A stretch of DNA of 8,610 bases from Bacteroidota bacterium (GTDB taxonomy: Bacteria; Bacteroidota; Bacteroidia; UKL13-3), in contig RGVD01000107.1 of the NCBI GenBank assembly GCA_010027395.1, forward strand, positions 1 through 8,610. Direction: 5' to 3'. This document shows, one piece after another, positions 1 to 6,321 of the stretch. The notes below the pieces were generated by a model, which was given only the letters and a program-made list of their open reading frames with translations, ran no database searches and had not been told where the DNA came from. The first letter of the stretch is position 1. Each line of letters starts with the position of its first letter. A program made the translations under genes and the position numbers.

Positions 1-1
1 A

Positions 2-1060
2 TTAATATTGTTTTCTATATCAATCTTTGCTCAACCTAAAATGGGTCCAAAAATTCAATGGGAGGAAGATAATTGGAATTGGGGCAGAATCATTATGGAA
101 AAGGGTGTTGTGAGTCATGTTTTTAAATTTATGAATGTGGGTGATGAACCAACAAAAATTTTAGAGGTTATTTCAAGTTGTGGTTGCACTGCTGCTGAAT
201 GGACGAACGAGTCAATTTTACCCCAAAAATATGGATTTGTAAAAGTGAATTTTGATCCAAAAGGAAAGTTGGGTATTAATTCTAAATATGTAAATGTAAA
301 AATGAATTCAATTACATCACCATATGTTCTTACATTAAATGGTGAAGTGATTACTAATAAATGGCAGACTTATAAATATAAATATCAATATGGAAATTTG
401 GCCGTTGTAAATAACAAAATAAATGTAGGTAGAATTAAAGAAAATAATACCTATAGTTTTGATATTGCCCTTGCAAACACAGGTAAGAAGGAGATAGAAA
501 TAAAACGAATATACAATTCGCCAAATTTTAAAATTGAATACAAATCTAGTTTCATTGGAATAGATGACGAATTAGTTTTACGATGCGTATATTCACCAAT
601 TAAACCAACTATTTTTGGGGAAAATCAACACGAAATAAAAATATTAACCGATGATGATACATTGGCTTTAAAATCTTTTTTCATCACATCTGAAGTCGTG
701 GAAGATTTTAGTGTATTGACAAAGAAGCAGATTAAAAGAGCTCCTATACTTTCATTTGACAAAACTGAGGAACAATTTGGAACTATTAAAGATACTGATA
801 TAAAGACTACATTATTTAAATTATCAAATAATGGAAAGAATGATCTAGTTATTCGCAAAATAATTAATAAATCAGAAAGTATTGAAGTGTCAACTGATAA
901 AACAATAATAAAAAAAGGTGAAGTAGCCACGTTAACTATAATGTATTCACCAAAGAATTATATTGGAGTTGACCAAAGGTTTATCAATATTATTACAAAT
1001 GATCCTAAAAACAGTAGTTCCGAGGTAAGCATAAAGTCTTATGTGCTTCCTGCTGAATAA
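2..1060 (+). CDS. Secreted DUF1573-domain protein with three Ig-like repeats (5' end outside the window)
   Basis: The reading frame is open to the left edge. The first visible residues (LILFSISIFAQ) look like the end of a signal peptide cut just before or after the Gln, so the true start lies upstream and the TTG at position 8 is probably not a start. Counting from that TTG codon, the first domain spans about residues 17-113. It holds the DUF1573 hallmark SSCGCT (57-61), followed by a Pro-rich turn and VNFDPKGKLG (80-89). Two further repeats of the same type follow at about 125-230 and 245-345. Each has an 'FG/G-x-I ... N-x-G-x-x-x-x-x-I-x-x-I' core and a 'Y-S-P' strand near the end, and the last has 'TNDP' (330-333). 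Only the first keeps the Cys-Gly-Cys. DUF1573 proteins are common exported proteins in Bacteroidota and have no established biochemical function; the fold resembles ASH/HYDIN-like Ig domains. The 25-base gap to the protease gene would allow co-transcription. Confidence 0.85.
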   Translation, partial: LILFSISIFAQPKMGPKIQWEEDNWNWGRIIMEKGVVSHVFKFMNVGDEPTKILEVISSCGCTAAEWTNESILPQKYGFVKVNFDPKGKLGINSKYVNVKMNSITSPYVLTLNGEVITNKWQTYKYKYQYGNLAVVNNKINVGRIKENNTYSFDIALANTGKKEIEIKRIYNSPNFKIEYKSSFIGIDDELVLRCVYSPIKPTIFGENQHEIKILTDDDTLALKSFFITSEVVEDFSVLTKKQIKRAPILSFDKTEEQFGTIKDTDIKTTLFKLSNNGKNDLVIRKIINKSESIEVSTDKTIIKKGEVATLTIMYSPKNYIGVDQRFINIITNDPKNSSSEVSIKSYVLPAE

Positions 1061-1067
1061 TTTTTTT

Positions 1068-1075
1068 TAATTTTG
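1068..1075 (+). promoter_or_regulatory. Candidate Bacteroidota -7 element upstream of the DegP gene
   Basis: TAATTTTG fits the Bacteroidota sigma-A -7 consensus TAnnTTTG exactly and is followed by CC. It lies in the 25-base gap after the DUF1573 gene. Transcription from it would start a few bases downstream and leave a short leader before the ATG at 1095. No clear TTG-type -33 element sits at the expected distance upstream, so this is a motif match only. The region is also T-rich, which raises the chance of a random match. Confidence 0.35.
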
Positions 1076-1094
1076 CCAAAATTTTATGTTTATT

Positions 1095-2528
1095 ATGAAA
1101 AAGTGGACCATTATAGCTGTTAGTTTTATCAGTGGTATTTCAGGTGCTTTTGTTTTTTCTAAATTGAAGCCTAATACCGTATTGTATCAAGTTAGTGCTG
1201 AATCAAAAAGTAATGTAAGTTCAGCAAATCTAAAATCAACATTAGTCGAAAGTAGCAATTTTGTTAAAGCCTCAAAAGATGCTACACCTGCAGTCGTTTT
1301 TATTAAGACATTAAGTAACCAACGAAACTATGTTGATCCTTTTTTTGATTTCTGGAACAATATGGATTTCTTTGGTAGGAGAGGGCCAGTGGCAAGCAGT
1401 GGAAGCGGTGTTATTCTCACTGATGATGGTTATATTGTAACGAATAATCATGTGGTGAAAGATGCAGATGTGATAGAAGTTATTACTAACAATCAAAAAC
1501 AATCATACAAGGCTAAGATTATTGGAACAGACCCTTCCACTGATTTGGCTTTGTTAAAAATAGAGGGCTCTAATTTGCCTCACCTAACATTGGGTAACTC
1601 AGATAATGTAGAAATTGGCGAATGGGTTTTAGCTGTTGGGAACCCTTTTAATCTAACATCAACTGTAACTGCAGGTATTGTAAGTGCCAAAGGTAGGAAT
1701 ATTAATATAGTAAATAACCAATTTCCAATTGAATCATTTATACAAACAGATGCAGCTATTAACCCAGGAAATAGTGGAGGCGCATTGGTTGATTTAAATG
1801 GTAAATTAATTGGAATAAACACGGCTATAGCTTCCAACACAGGAAGTTACAATGGTTATGGATTTGCAATTCCTGTAAACATTGTAGCTAAAATTGTAAA
1901 AGATTTGATAGAATTCAAGGAGGTGCAAAGGGGTTTTACTGGCATGGATGTGAAAGATATTGATGCTGATTTAGCCAAAAAATTAAATATTAATAATAAC
2001 CTAGGTGTTTATGTTTCTTCTGTATTGGCGGAGGGTCCTGCTGATAATGCTGGACTTAGAGCAGGTGATATCATCATTAAAGTAAATGGAAGGGAAATTG
2101 ATAGCAAGTCTATCTTTGATGAGCATATAGAATATTTACGTCCGGGAGAAAAAGCAAAAATGACTATTATTCGCAATGGTAAAGAAATGGAGTTTGCAGT
2201 AAGTTTGTTGAACAGAGAGGGAACTACAGCTATTATGCGCAAGGGCACAGTCAGTAGTGAAATTCTAGGAGCAGATTTTCAAGCAGTTCCTAAGATTGAG
2301 AAAGATAAATTAGGCATCAAAAATGGAATAAGAATCAGTAATCTTCGTCAAGGTAGAATGGCAGGCATGGGACTTAGCGATGGTTTTATAATTATTAGCC
2401 TAAACAAAAAGGAATATGAAAAACCAGATGAGTTAATTAAGGATTTAGAAAAAGTAAGAGGTCAGATAGTCATAGATGGAATTTTTCCTAATGGTGGCAG
2501 GGGAGTATTCTCTTTTTACTCAAATTGA
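1095..2528 (+). CDS. degP: DegP/HtrA-family periplasmic serine protease (Do type, two PDZ domains)
   Basis: This is a trypsin-like serine protease and chaperone that degrades or refolds damaged envelope proteins in the periplasm. An in-frame ATG also lies at 1086 (three codons earlier). I prefer 1095 because MKKWTIIAVSF begins a normal signal peptide or anchor and lies further from the candidate -7 element. Numbering from the 1086 ATG, the hydrophobic segment is about residues 7-24. The catalytic triad is complete: His122 in TNNHVV, Asp153 in STDLALLKI and Ser230 in NPGNSGGALVD. The short loop before the protease core has the DPFFDFW sequence typical of Do proteases. PDZ1 begins near GFTGMDV (283-289) and contains GVYVSSVLAEGPADNAGL (307-324). 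A second, more divergent PDZ domain covers about 392-480 and ends in NGGRGVFSFYSN, as in other Bacteroidota DegP proteins. The length (477-480 residues) is normal for the family. I see no sign of degradation or transfer. Confidence 0.95.
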   Translation: MKKWTIIAVSFISGISGAFVFSKLKPNTVLYQVSAESKSNVSSANLKSTLVESSNFVKASKDATPAVVFIKTLSNQRNYVDPFFDFWNNMDFFGRRGPVASSGSGVILTDDGYIVTNNHVVKDADVIEVITNNQKQSYKAKIIGTDPSTDLALLKIEGSNLPHLTLGNSDNVEIGEWVLAVGNPFNLTSTVTAGIVSAKGRNINIVNNQFPIESFIQTDAAINPGNSGGALVDLNGKLIGINTAIASNTGSYNGYGFAIPVNIVAKIVKDLIEFKEVQRGFTGMDVKDIDADLAKKLNINNNLGVYVSSVLAEGPADNAGLRAGDIIIKVNGREIDSKSIFDEHIEYLRPGEKAKMTIIRNGKEMEFAVSLLNREGTTAIMRKGTVSSEILGADFQAVPKIEKDKLGIKNGIRISNLRQGRMAGMGLSDGFIIISLNKKEYEKPDELIKDLEKVRGQIVIDGIFPNGGRGVFSFYSN

Positions 2529-2530
2529 TG

Positions 2531-2545
2531 AATTAAAGTTTAATT
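2531..2545. repeat. AT-only inverted repeat just after the DegP stop
   Basis: AATTAAA-G-TTTAATT is a perfect 7-base inverted repeat around one base, starting two bases after the protease stop codon. As RNA it would form a very weak all-A/U hairpin (a 6-bp stem with a 3-base loop), and the following bases are not a T-run. It could mark the transcript end or be a chance palindrome in AT-rich DNA. Confidence 0.25.
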
Positions 2546-2595
2546 ATATTGAGCTTCATTTATTAATCATTAACAATTTCTTAATATAGCCAACT

Positions 2596-2603
2596 TAAAA
2601 TTG
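2596..2603 (+). promoter_or_regulatory. Possible -7 element for the lipoprotein-propeller-porin operon
   Basis: TAAAATTG matches TAnnTTTG at all but one fixed position (A instead of T) and is followed by CC, as is the element before the DegP gene. It lies only 4 bases before the ATG at 2608, so initiation here would give an almost leaderless mRNA. The true promoter may instead lie further upstream in the 79-base gap. No -33 TTG is visible at the usual spacing. Confidence 0.2.
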
Positions 2604-2607
2604 CCTT

Positions 2608-3207
2608 ATGAAGTACAATTCTATATTTAATTTATCATTATTAGTTTTACTTTTAACAGCTTTAGGTTGTGCAAAAAGTGATAGTTCAACTAACGTAACT
2701 CCAGTAATTCCAGCTGATAATAAAATTGGTCTAAATTCTTTAATCATTAATGAAATTAAATGTCGTAAACCAGATGATTTTACATTGTGTGGTGATACAA
2801 CTAAATGGATTGAACTATTTAACCCTAAAGATACTATTTTAACTTTAGAAAAAGGAAAATGGTTTTTTACAGATAGTTTATTTAACCAACAAAAATTTGT
2901 TTTGGATACAACAATTTATATTAAACCAAAAGGATTTTTGGTAGTTTGGTTTGAAAAGCAAACGCCTACGAATACATCAGCAAGTTACACTCAGCTTGTT
3001 GTTCCAACATTTAGCATTTCTAAAACTGTTGGTGATTTTGGAGTATACTATAAACAGGATAATATATCTTCAATTATTGCTATAAATACCACCACCTACA
3101 ATTACCCGAGTGATCAACCAAAGACTCAAAGCAATGGTAGGAAACCAGATGGTACTGGTGTAATTCAGTTACTAGATAAAGTAACTTTAGGCACTAGCAA
3201 TAATTAA
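2608..3207 (+). CDS. Lipoprotein with a lamin-tail domain (LTD)
   Basis: The protein has 199 residues. It opens with a lipoprotein signal: Lys2, a hydrophobic run (about 9-19), then ALGC with Cys21 as the likely lipidated residue. The box is slightly loose (Ala at -3, Leu at -2), which Bacteroidota tolerate. After a short polar linker the rest reads as one lamin-tail domain: LIINEI (45-50), KWIELFNPKD (66-75), a KWFFTDS strand (84-90), IKPKGFLVVWFE (105-116), then the late signature NGRKPDGTG (176-184) with TLGTSNN at the C-terminus. LTDs are Ig-fold domains found in bacterial surface proteins and secreted nucleases, where they are thought to serve in binding or anchoring. No catalytic domain is present, so a binding or scaffold role is inferred. 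Cys52 and Cys61 could form a disulfide. It ends one base before the next gene, implying an operon. The LTD call is by motif recognition and fairly sure; the function is unknown. Confidence 0.85.
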   Translation: MKYNSIFNLSLLVLLLTALGCAKSDSSTNVTPVIPADNKIGLNSLIINEIKCRKPDDFTLCGDTTKWIELFNPKDTILTLEKGKWFFTDSLFNQQKFVLDTTIYIKPKGFLVVWFEKQTPTNTSASYTQLVVPTFSISKTVGDFGVYYKQDNISSIIAINTTTYNYPSDQPKTQSNGRKPDGTGVIQLLDKVTLGTSNN

Positions 3208-3208
3208 A

Positions 3209-3940
3209 ATGTACATCAATTTTAGGGTTTTATTTGTAACTGTATTTTTTGTTGCCTTACCATTTTTTGCTCAAAGTAAACCAAAACCTAAAAAATTAGT
3301 TTTACTTTCAAAGGCAGATCTTAGCATAAAAGAACCATCAGATATTTGTATACTACCAAATACAAATAAATATGCTATCGTAAGTGATAATGGCCTTTTA
3401 TTTCTTACTGATACCAATGGGGTAGTTTTGAAAGAAGCAGATTTTAAAGGGTTTGATTTTGAGGGTGTTTTTGCAGATGAAAATAAAATATATGTGAGTG
3501 ATGAAAGAAGCAGGATTATATATGTTTTTGATTACAACCTAGAAAAAATCAATTCTCATCAATTAACATATTACGGGGGCAGGAATAGTGGATTTGAGAG
3601 TATAACATTTAATAAAAACAAGAATTGTTTCGTTTTAATTACCGAAAAGCATCCCAGTATTATTTTTGAGTACGATAAAGATTTCAAAGAGTTAAAACAA
3701 TATCCTTATACCTTTTCTTCTGATGTATCATCTATAACTTATCATAAAGAACATTTATATGTTTTATGTGATGAAGAAAAAAAAATTCTGGTTTTGAATC
3801 CCAATGATTATTCACTTGAAAATATAATTCAATTATCTGATATTAACCCAGAAGGTATAGCAATTACTGAGGATGGGCGTATACTAATTATAAGTGATGA
3901 TGGGCAATACCTAAAGAAATATTCTTTGGATACAAAATAA
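3209..3940 (+). CDS. Exported SdiA-regulated-type (YjiK-like, PF06977) beta-propeller protein
   Basis: The protein has 243 residues. The N-terminus (MYINFRVLFVTVFFVALPFFAQ) is a clear signal peptide, probably cut around Ala21/Gln22. The mature part carries the repeated propeller motifs of the SdiA-regulated family: EPSDICILP (42-50) with IVSDNG (57-62), FDFEGVFAD (82-90) with YVSDER (95-100), SGFESITFN (127-135) with TEKHPSIIFEYD (145-156), DVSSITYHK (172-180) with LYVLCDEE (183-190), and NPEGIAITEDG (213-223) with LIISDDG (226-232). The family is named after Escherichia coli genes responding to SdiA. Its activity is not established, although the fold resembles phytase-like and esterase-like propellers. 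The acidic SD and DE loop residues recur in each blade and could bind metal, which is an inference. The start codon follows the lipoprotein stop after one base, so translation is probably coupled, and the porin follows after 6 bases. A periplasmic or outer-membrane-associated location is likely. Confidence 0.85.
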   Translation: MYINFRVLFVTVFFVALPFFAQSKPKPKKLVLLSKADLSIKEPSDICILPNTNKYAIVSDNGLLFLTDTNGVVLKEADFKGFDFEGVFADENKIYVSDERSRIIYVFDYNLEKINSHQLTYYGGRNSGFESITFNKNKNCFVLITEKHPSIIFEYDKDFKELKQYPYTFSSDVSSITYHKEHLYVLCDEEKKILVLNPNDYSLENIIQLSDINPEGIAITEDGRILIISDDGQYLKKYSLDTK

Positions 3941-3946
3941 TAAACT

Positions 3947-5077
3947 ATGAAAAAAATACTTTATATTATGTTATTGATGAGTAATACAGTTTTTGCTCAA
4001 TATTCATTTAATGCTGGAAATAACAATCTCGAACTTTCAGGTTTATTGAATATGAATTACAATAATAGATTTTATTTAAAAGATCATCCAGATAATAAGG
4101 CTGATGTTTTTAAATTGGCTACAGCTAGATTTAAGATTGAGGGTAGGGTATCAAATGACTATGAATACAAACTGCAATTAGATATGGCGCGTTTGGGTTA
4201 TAGTGGTGATGGGGAGTTTCCAGCTTTGTTGGATGCAAATTTCACGATTAAAAAATTGAAATTTACTAATATTACAATGGGATATCAGAAAATACCATAT
4301 TCTAGAAGTTCTCTGACAGGTTTTGAACACCAAACAATGTGGCAACGAGGAGAAGTGGCTAGAGGACAAGTATTCTCAAGACGTGATTTAGGTGTTGTTT
4401 TGTCTAAAGATTATTGGAAGCAAAGAGTAAACGTAATGTTAGGTGCTTTCACCGGACAAGGTGAAACTATCATGACTGACGTAACAGGAGGAGATAATGA
4501 TGCCAGTGGGAAATTAGAATATGTTGGACGAGTAGAATTATCTTATCCAAGTAAATTCAAATACAATGAAACTTTGGACCTAAATCATTCTGATATTCCT
4601 AAAATTTCATTAGGCTTAAATGGGAGATATGTGGAAAGACAAAATACTTTGCAAACCTTAAACAAAGATCCTTACGGATTGAAAATTATTGGTGGTGAAA
4701 AAACAATGCTAGGTATGGACTTAGCTGCCAATTATAAAGGATTTTCATTCCTATTTGAAGCCCATAATATGAATGTAAATCCAACTGATAAGTCACGTTT
4801 ACAAGGATTAAACAAAACTTCATTTAATGCAATTGGTAGTATCATCCAATTATCTTATTACAATAGAATATTAAAGTCTGCATTTACTGCTAGATACGAT
4901 GATTTTATTGAAAACGACTTAATTCCTAACTCTACCATGCAAACTTTATCTGGCGGATATAACTTCTTATTGGATGGTTACAGCTCAATGTTGAGAGTGC
5001 AATATTGGTATAGATTAGACAGAACACAAACTGATACCTATGATCAAATTAGAATAGGTTGGCAACAAAAATTCTAA
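3947..5077 (+). CDS. Outer-membrane porin of the phosphate-selective porin O/P family
   Basis: The protein has 376 residues with a typical signal peptide, MKKILYIMLLMSNTVFA|QY, cut after Ala17. The mature protein has alternating amphipathic strands. It shows the OprO/OprP-type landmarks: ARFKIEGRVSNDYEYKLQLD (60-79), a strand with MGYQKIPYSRSSLTGF (111-126), RRDLGV (145-150), and GAFTGQG (166-172) followed by an acidic GGDND loop (181-185). It ends in IRIGWQQKF, whose terminal Phe is the usual signal for insertion by the BAM machinery. The family forms trimeric outer-membrane channels. Some members conduct phosphate or polyphosphate, but in Bacteroidota most are uncharacterised and the name should not be read as proof of substrate. 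Family length is usually about 380-430 residues, so this is a compact member. It is the third gene of a tight block with the LTD lipoprotein and the propeller. Its stop codon overlaps that of the convergent methyltransferase gene. Confidence 0.85.
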   Translation: MKKILYIMLLMSNTVFAQYSFNAGNNNLELSGLLNMNYNNRFYLKDHPDNKADVFKLATARFKIEGRVSNDYEYKLQLDMARLGYSGDGEFPALLDANFTIKKLKFTNITMGYQKIPYSRSSLTGFEHQTMWQRGEVARGQVFSRRDLGVVLSKDYWKQRVNVMLGAFTGQGETIMTDVTGGDNDASGKLEYVGRVELSYPSKFKYNETLDLNHSDIPKISLGLNGRYVERQNTLQTLNKDPYGLKIIGGEKTMLGMDLAANYKGFSFLFEAHNMNVNPTDKSRLQGLNKTSFNAIGSIIQLSYYNRILKSAFTARYDDFIENDLIPNSTMQTLSGGYNFLLDGYSSMLRVQYWYRLDRTQTDTYDQIRIGWQQKF

Positions 5078-6249
5078 CTTTCTGAATGCTTGTCTATTCT
5101 CATAGTTCCCCTATACATTTGGTATTTATGAAATTTGCATTCTAACTGTCCATTCCAAACAACTAGCTTTTTGGAGGCAGTTAGGTGCATATGTTTCAAG
5201 GCCTCTTTATTTGAGGAGATTATCCAAGCATCATAACCTGTGAAGTTTTTCTTAAGTGTATCACCAATCATCCGATAGAAGCCATTTACATCATCCATTT
5301 CGATTCGCTCTCCGTAAGGTGGATTCATAATTACGATTCCACCACCTTCGGGTGCTTTTTGTTCCTCAAAACGCATATTGCTAAGTTTAATATCATTTTC
5401 TAATCCAGCTTTTATTACGTTGCCTCTAGCTATTTCAATTACTTTATAAACCGCATCATTTCCAATAAAATGAGCCTTACTTGGTCTTATATTATTTTCG
5501 GCTTCTTGTTTAATTTTCTCCCAAAGTTGGGTGTCAAAATTTTTCCAACCCATAAATCCAAACCATTTTCTAGCCATATTGGAGGGTATATTTTTTGCAA
5601 ACATAGCTGCTTCAATCAAAATGGTGCCGCTGCCACACATGCCATCAACAAAATTACCCTCACCATTCCAGCCAGAATGAATGATTAGTGCGGCTGCTGT
5701 CACCTCATTCAATGGCGCTAAATTGGCATCTGCTCTATAACCCCTTCTGTGTAAAGACTCTCCAGAGCTATCCAATGAAAGGGTGCATTCATTTTGAAAA
5801 ATATGCAGATTAAGTTTCAAAATAGGTTGTTCTAAATCTACGTTGGGTCTTATCCCATATTTTTCTCTGAATTGATCAACTATCGCATCCTTTGTTTTTA
5901 AGGCAATGTATTTGGTATGATTAAAAAAATCAGAATTGGAGCTAGCTTCTACTGATAGCGTATCATTTGCATCCATATACTCATCCCAATTGATTTTTTT
6001 AACCTCATCATAAAGTTGCTGCTCATCGTTGGCACTAAATTTTTTGATAGGAACCAAAATTCTAAGAGCTGTTCTTGCATGCAAATTAGCTTTGTATAAA
6101 ACTAGATTATCTCCATAAAAACTAACTGCACGCTTATGAAGTTCTATATTTGTTGCTCCAAGTTTTACAAGTTCCTCTGCTAATATGGGTTCAAGGCCTT
6201 GTTGGGTTTTGGCAACAATGTTAAATGGGGTTGTGTTATGATTACTCAA
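5074..6249 (-). CDS. rlmL: THUMP-domain class I methyltransferase, RlmL type (23S rRNA m2G2445)
   Basis: This is an S-adenosylmethionine-dependent RNA methyltransferase. The N-terminal part (FNIVAKTQQGLEPILAEEL, 9-27) and the following THUMP domain (about 45-165) bind RNA. LHRRGYR (166-172) is the conserved linker of the RlmL/YcbY family. The Rossmann-like catalytic domain has motif I at FVDGMCGSGTILIEAA (200-215), an acidic motif with GND (263-265), and catalytic motif IV NPPYGER (309-315). The protein has 391 residues. It therefore equals only the RlmL half of the gamma-proteobacterial RlmKL fusion, as is usual in Bacteroidota. The likely start is TTG at 6249-6247. No ATG lies between it and the in-frame stop 69 bases upstream, and the next Met is residue 92, inside the THUMP domain. 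Older annotations call this family a putative N6-adenine DNA methylase. The rRNA target is inferred from E. coli. Confidence 0.9.
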   Translation of the reverse strand: MSNHNTTPFNIVAKTQQGLEPILAEELVKLGATNIELHKRAVSFYGDNLVLYKANLHARTALRILVPIKKFSANDEQQLYDEVKKINWDEYMDANDTLSVEASSNSDFFNHTKYIALKTKDAIVDQFREKYGIRPNVDLEQPILKLNLHIFQNECTLSLDSSGESLHRRGYRADANLAPLNEVTAAALIIHSGWNGEGNFVDGMCGSGTILIEAAMFAKNIPSNMARKWFGFMGWKNFDTQLWEKIKQEAENNIRPSKAHFIGNDAVYKVIEIARGNVIKAGLENDIKLSNMRFEEQKAPEGGGIVIMNPPYGERIEMDDVNGFYRMIGDTLKKNFTGYDAWIISSNKEALKHMHLTASKKLVVWNGQLECKFHKYQMYRGTMRIDKHSES

Positions 6250-6265
6250 TTTCTTAATTTTGGGC

Positions 6266-6273
6266 GAAAGGTA
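6266..6273 (-). promoter_or_regulatory. Candidate -7 element for the methyltransferase gene
   Basis: Read on the minus strand, TACCTTTC matches TAnnTTTG except for the last base. It lies 16 bases upstream of the TTG start at 6249, which would give a leader of about 10 bases and agrees with that start choice. No -33 element is evident. This is a motif match only. Confidence 0.25.
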
Positions 6274-6290
6274 AAGTAAATTAAAATTTA

Positions 6291-6298
6291 TACACTTG
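6291..6298 (+). promoter_or_regulatory. Candidate -7 element for mgtE
   Basis: TACACTTG matches TAnnTTTG except for C at the fifth position, and lies 23 bases before the mgtE ATG at 6322. It sits in the 72-base divergent gap shared with the methyltransferase gene, so the two promoters would be nearly back to back. The gap has no room for a structured Mg2+ riboswitch of the known kinds. Confidence 0.3.
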
Positions 6299-6321
6299 CT
6301 AAATTTTAGAATATCAATTTA

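Noticed and set aside
625..930. Minus-strand frame of 101 codons inside the DUF1573 gene
   Set aside because: It lies wholly inside a well-supported gene, has low-complexity Ser/Ile/Val composition, and no recognisable domain.
1580..1840. Minus-strand frame of 86 codons inside the DegP gene
   Set aside because: It is antisense to the catalytic core, whose conservation keeps the opposite frame open. It has no signal peptide or domain of its own.
2563..2573. TTAATCATTAA palindrome before the lipoprotein gene, considered as an operator
   Set aside because: It is only 11 bases of almost pure A/T, similar ones occur in other gaps of the window, and nothing ties it to a regulator.
2608..5077. Reading the operon as a proven phosphate-uptake system
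   Set aside because: The porin family name alone is not evidence of substrate. No phosphatase, Pho regulator or phosphate ABC transporter gene is in view.
5470..5688. Plus-strand frame of 72 codons inside rlmL
   Set aside because: It is antisense to the conserved methyltransferase motif I region, with no promoter or homology evident.
6250..6321. Mg2+ riboswitch upstream of mgtE
   Set aside because: The leader available between the candidate promoter and the ATG is under 30 bases, far too short for a known Mg2+-sensing riboswitch.
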